Source: CAWFZT01 sp963820415
GTDB lineage: Bacteria > Chloroflexota > Anaerolineae > Anaerolineales > Anaerolineaceae
NCBI GenBank assembly: GCA_963820415.1
Contig: CAWFZT010000006.1
Location: 1,054,001 to 1,118,000, forward strand
DNA: 64,000 nucleotides
Direction of reading: 5' to 3'
Notes under the pieces: generated by a model
The model's database searches: none
Told to the model about the DNA's origin: nothing
The model's input: the letters and a program-made list of their open reading frames with translations, nothing else
Position numbers and translations under genes: made by a program
Shown: positions 61,679 to 64,000 of the stretch, one piece after another
How the letters are laid out: each line of letters opens with the position of its first letter
How positions within the stretch are numbered: the first letter of the stretch is position 1

Positions 61679-61888
61679 TTACTTGCGTAAATCTGCCAGA
61701 TGCTCCTCTACTGCCTGTACTTCAGTTTTCAACTCATCGAGATAAGCTTCCAATTCTGCGATCTGTTCAGCCTTCGTCTGGTAGCGCCGCTCAAAGTGTC
61801 CGGCGTGTCTGCTGCATTCACAATCGCAGCCGCCTTCGCAGCCACATCTGCACCCTTGATCTGATTGGCAATCACATTGCTTATACAT
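61679..61888 (-). CDS. Small Cys-rich coiled-coil protein (DUF5320-like)
   Basis: 69 residues. The N-terminal half carries eight Cys (QCDCQSDQGCRCGCEGGCDCEC), which can bind a metal or a cluster, and the C-terminal half is a coiled coil (KAEQIAELEAYLDELKTEVQAVEEHLADLRK). Such proteins lie next to nitrogenase-cofactor-like or PadR genes in other genomes; here the start is 12 bases after the PadR stop, on the same strand. It is probably the PadR partner or target. Confidence 0.78.
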   Translation of the reverse strand: MYKQCDCQSDQGCRCGCEGGCDCECSRHAGHFERRYQTKAEQIAELEAYLDELKTEVQAVEEHLADLRK

Positions 61889-61900
61889 TGCATCTTTCCT

Positions 61901-62275
61901 TTACTTTGGGAATAGGGTCTTGTAATCCGACAAAAATCGGTCCAACGACTGATGTGTCTGATGAATAGTCGCTGCCCAGGCATGCAAAAATTCCATGCCC
62001 TGGTCAGTTAATTCATACACGCGCCGCGCCGGGCCGCTGTTCTGTGTATCCCATTTGGAACAGACCAGCCCATCTTCTTCTAGTGAGCGCAACATCCGGT
62101 AGAAATTGCCGGGGTCGGGGGCGGCGTTACCTTCCTGGCCCAAGCGCTCGATCAACTCATATCCATGGGATGTTTTTTTTGCCAACTCAAGCAGCAAGCG
62201 TGGCAAAGCAAAATTAGGTACCCGCTCTACCTTGCAATGACATTCGCCTGATCCGGCTTTTTCATTTTCGCACAT
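61901..62275 (-). CDS. PadR-family transcriptional regulator with Cys-rich N-terminus
   Basis: 124 residues. MCENEKAGSGECHCKVERVP carries three Cys before the winged helix LLLELAKKTSHGYELIERLGQEGNAAPDPGNFYRMLRSLEEDGLVCSKWD..GPARRVYELTDQGMEFL, a PadR DNA-binding domain. The helical C-terminus dimerises. Extra Cys suggests a metal- or redox-sensing switch that pairs with the Cys-rich neighbour. An AT palindrome (ATATACATATATAAGTATAT, 62301-62320) just upstream may be its operator. Confidence 0.88.
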   Translation of the reverse strand: MCENEKAGSGECHCKVERVPNFALPRLLLELAKKTSHGYELIERLGQEGNAAPDPGNFYRMLRSLEEDGLVCSKWDTQNSGPARRVYELTDQGMEFLHAWAATIHQTHQSLDRFLSDYKTLFPK

Positions 62276-62300
62276 ATATGTTTATCCTACTTAGATGTAA

Positions 62301-62320
62301 TATACATATATAAGTATATA
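62301..62320. promoter_or_regulatory. AT-rich imperfect palindrome, candidate PadR operator
   Basis: ATATACATATATAAGTATAT lies 25 bases before the PadR start. PadR proteins bind AT-rich palindromes around their promoters. The rest of 62276-62490 to the IS end shows no gene. Confidence 0.4.
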
Positions 62321-62465
62321 ACAAAAAAAGCCAATTGTCAAGGATAATGCTTAATGCTTTGATGGTCACAAGCTCAGGTGTCTGCTAATCTTTGGGAGAT
62401 CAGGTAACGGTTTGGCTTTCTTTTCCCTGAACAGTTCGGGGGTGTCAAATTCGCTGAACAACAAC

Positions 62466-62483
62466 ACACAAAAAATTGCCTAT
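62466..62483. repeat. Target-site duplication, left of the IS
   Basis: ACACAAAAAATTGCCTAT abuts the IS left end. The copy on the right (63889-63907) is identical except for one extra A in the A run. Confidence 0.85.
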
Positions 62484-63888
62484 GTCAACGTTAAGTAGAA
62501 ATGTCCCCTAATTGCGCGAAGTAGAGATGTCCCCTTTGAGGGGGACAATCTCTACTATTCGAAAGCGGGGTGGCAAAGCGATTGTGCCAGGGGTGATTGG
62601 GAGCAGGCTTGTGAGCCTTGCTTTGGTTGAGGAGGGCTTGGTCGATTTGTTTGGACTGCACGACTTCGGATTGTTTGGCTTGCTGGTGAAAAACGGTGTA
62701 GTTCAAGGGTTTGCCTTTATAGAGGATGGTGATGTTTCCCTGATCATCCAGGCAGACAGTCACAGCCGCATTGCGCATGGCGTAGGAGGGGCGCTCGGTC
62801 TGGATCTGGTAGACGACCTTGTTAAACTGCAGGGTCAGATTCTTGGAGAGAATGCGTGTCTCCTGCCAGGTGAAGAGGCGGGCGGGGTTGTCCTGCGGGG
62901 AGAGCGGGCGATGGGCGTCAAATTGGCTTCTGGGCTGGACTGCAAAGCGGCGATTGAAATCGTCCATGAATTCTGGCAGGAAGGCATTGCCTGCTTGCCA
63001 GTCAGAGATGCCACGCAAACGGAGTTCTTTGGGTAGGCGATCTTGGAGGGTCTGGTTGACCCGCTCAACCCGGCCTTTGGCCTGCGGGGTATTGGCACAG
63101 AGGATCTGGATATCCAGTGCCTGCATGGCCCGCCCAAATTGGGTCAGGGCGTCCGAAGAACCTGCCGCAGGTTGATTAACCCGGAAAACACCATGTTTGT
63201 CGCTGTAGAAGGCGACTGGCTTGCCGTGGCGGGCCAAATAGCCTTCCGTCGCCCGGCAATAGCTGAAAAAGCTCTCGCTTTTCACGAACAATAACTGCCC
63301 CAGTTTGCCGGTGGCATCGTCAATGAACACCAGCAGGGTGCATTCCGCAGCTCGCCCTTCAAACCAGTCGTACGGCGAACCATCCACCTGCACCAGTTCC
63401 CCTCTGCATGCCCGCCGCTCCCGCATCTGGTGCACTCCTACCTTCCGACCTTTCTTCGGCTTCCACAACTCCTCCTCGATCATGATCTTGCGTACACTCC
63501 CCACCGATAGCTTCAACCCATGTTTCTCTACCAATTTCTCGCAGGCCAGGGTTGGACCAAAATCTGCATAACGACGATGCAGCCAATCTACCGCCGCTTG
63601 CACCTTCTCTGCCCTCATCCGGTTGTTGCTCGGTTTCCCACGCCGCCCGCATACCAGCCCGCTCGCCCCCTTTTCTCGATACCGTTTCCACAGCCGCTTA
63701 ACTTGCCGTTCGCTAACCCCCATAATTTTCGCAGCCACCTTTTGCGTCATCCTCTTCTCTTGCAACCGCCCCATCACTTCCATGCGGCTTAACTCTTTCT
63801 TGCTCATCGTCAGTAGGTCCATTCTGTCGCCCTTTCAATGGGGACATTTTAACTTGTCGTAAAGGGGACTCTACTACTTATCGCTAAC
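62484..63888 (-). mobile_element. ISNCY (IS1202-type) insertion sequence
   Basis: 1405 bases. Ends are inverted repeats: the left starts GTCAACGTTAAGTAGAAATG, the right (minus strand) GTTAGCGATAAGTAGTAGAG, sharing GT-A-CG-TAAGTAG and a later GTCCCCT. It carries one transposase gene and is flanked by an 18/19-base direct repeat, as IS1202-type elements make long duplications. The intact gene and near-identical duplications imply a fairly recent insertion. It lies between the PadR operon and a gene cut by the window edge. Confidence 0.88.
62491..63822 (-). CDS. ISNCY-family transposase
   Basis: 443 residues. Helix-turn-helix region MTQKVAAKIMGVSERQVKRLWKRY, an IS1202-like linker, then an rve/DDE integrase core: LVQVDGSPYDWFEGRAAECTLLVFIDDATGKLGQLLF (D), PVAFYSDKHGVFRV (D), CANTPQAKGRVERVNQTLQDRLPKELRL (E). 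It cuts and rejoins the ends of the surrounding element. ORF ends close to the left inverted repeat. Frame is intact. Confidence 0.93.
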   Translation of the reverse strand: MDLLTMSKKELSRMEVMGRLQEKRMTQKVAAKIMGVSERQVKRLWKRYREKGASGLVCGRRGKPSNNRMRAEKVQAAVDWLHRRYADFGPTLACEKLVEKHGLKLSVGSVRKIMIEEELWKPKKGRKVGVHQMRERRACRGELVQVDGSPYDWFEGRAAECTLLVFIDDATGKLGQLLFVKSESFFSYCRATEGYLARHGKPVAFYSDKHGVFRVNQPAAGSSDALTQFGRAMQALDIQILCANTPQAKGRVERVNQTLQDRLPKELRLRGISDWQAGNAFLPEFMDDFNRRFAVQPRSQFDAHRPLSPQDNPARLFTWQETRILSKNLTLQFNKVVYQIQTERPSYAMRNAAVTVCLDDQGNITILYKGKPLNYTVFHQQAKQSEVVQSKQIDQALLNQSKAHKPAPNHPWHNRFATPLSNSRDCPPQRGHLYFAQLGDIST

Positions 63889-63907
63889 ACACAAAAAAAT
63901 TGCCTAT
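63889..63907. repeat. Target-site duplication, right of the IS
   Basis: ACACAAAAAAATTGCCTAT. Its last T is the first base of the -35 box of the next promoter, so the insertion kept a complete promoter beyond the IS. Confidence 0.8.
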
Positions 63908-63935
63908 TGACTTAATATGATGGATTTGATACTAT
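63907..63935 (+). promoter_or_regulatory. Promoter of the gene at the right edge
   Basis: TTGACT (63907-63912) and TACTAT (63930-63935), spacing 17 bases, with AATTGCCTATTGAC shared with the promoter at 57083. Confidence 0.65.
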
Positions 63936-63952
63936 GACAGGAACTCATAAAT

Positions 63953-64000
63953 ATGGACATCTATTCACTGGCCCTTTCGATCGTAATCTTAATTGCGGTT
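63953..64000 (+). CDS. Start of a membrane protein gene (partial)
   Basis: ATG 63953 with AGGAAC upstream gives MDIYSLALSIVILIAV before the window ends, a hydrophobic start. Only 16 residues are visible, so no family can be named. Confidence 0.5.
   Translation, partial: MDIYSLALSIVILIAV

Overview
The window reads as chromosomal DNA of an Anaerolineae-like member of the Chloroflexota. The reasons are the moderately GC-rich, densely packed genes, a DUF5671-type multi-pass membrane protein, menaquinone genes (MenG/UbiE and UbiX), a stand-alone SpoVS and an R3H/SpoIIIAA-like ATPase without other sporulation genes, many lipoproteins and sensor proteins with Thr/Pro-rich linkers, and a DUF7670-type membrane protein. 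This is inference from gene content; there is no rRNA in the window.

Layout. 1-2075: a sugar (xylose-type) binding protein cut by the window edge, its broken ROK repressor, and a decayed duplicate of part of comEC. 2126-8500: comEC, an isoprenylcysteine-methyltransferase-like protein, a GT-C-like membrane protein, a family 2 glycosyltransferase, a small unknown protein and tRNA-Pro(UGG). 8548-15361: an esterase lipoprotein, an AIR-synthase-like protein with a tyrosine phosphatase, then a packed minus-strand operon (GAF histidine kinase, ubiE/menG, ubiX fused to a PPOX-like domain, a methyltransferase). 15657-23481: a molybdopterin oxidoreductase, response regulator plus inositol phosphatase, nucleoside phosphorylase, CcrM-like adenine methyltransferase plus oligopeptidase, a deoxynucleoside kinase and a nucleotidyltransferase. 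23482-24049 is a probable chromosomal origin: six DnaA boxes, a GC cluster, a DnaA-trio-like tract and an AT-rich zone. It is followed by spoVS, a second deoxynucleoside kinase and a DsbA-like protein. 25915-46315 is mostly plus strand: a PD40 lipoprotein, GT4, pdxST, R3H ATPase, tmk, a likely selenoprotein (DsbA-like domain fused to cyclophilin), PrsW-like, DedA, PlsC, glutamate dehydrogenase, DUF5671, dnaN, a PPDK-N-like protein, and a DUF6391-like protein on the minus strand. 46299-54167: radA, a receptor Ser/Thr kinase, clpC, M42 peptidase, thioesterase. 54336-64000: an Rrf2 regulator pair, MFS, HD hydrolase, an alkA remnant, a GntR/SPFH/SdpI/YhfC envelope cluster carrying two parS-like palindromes, small membrane and regulatory genes (PadR plus a Cys-rich partner), and an IS of the ISNCY/IS1202 type with its target duplication.

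The strongest observation is the gene at 33724-34998. An in-frame TGA replaces exactly the first cysteine of the CPYC active site of a DsbA-like domain, and a stem-loop that fits the bacterial SECIS pattern lies 24 nt downstream. Next are the origin with its DnaA-trio-like tract, parS-like sites about 35 kb away, and a repeated TANAAT-N6/7-start-codon arrangement that suggests leaderless transcripts at several genes.

Caution on sequence quality: eight conserved genes each carry one single-base frameshift (about 6400, 12706, 19245, 48990, 50597, 58058, 59385, 60189), several in or beside short homopolymers and some in housekeeping genes (clpC, ubiX). These look more like assembly or read errors than decay; I annotate them as single genes and flag each one.
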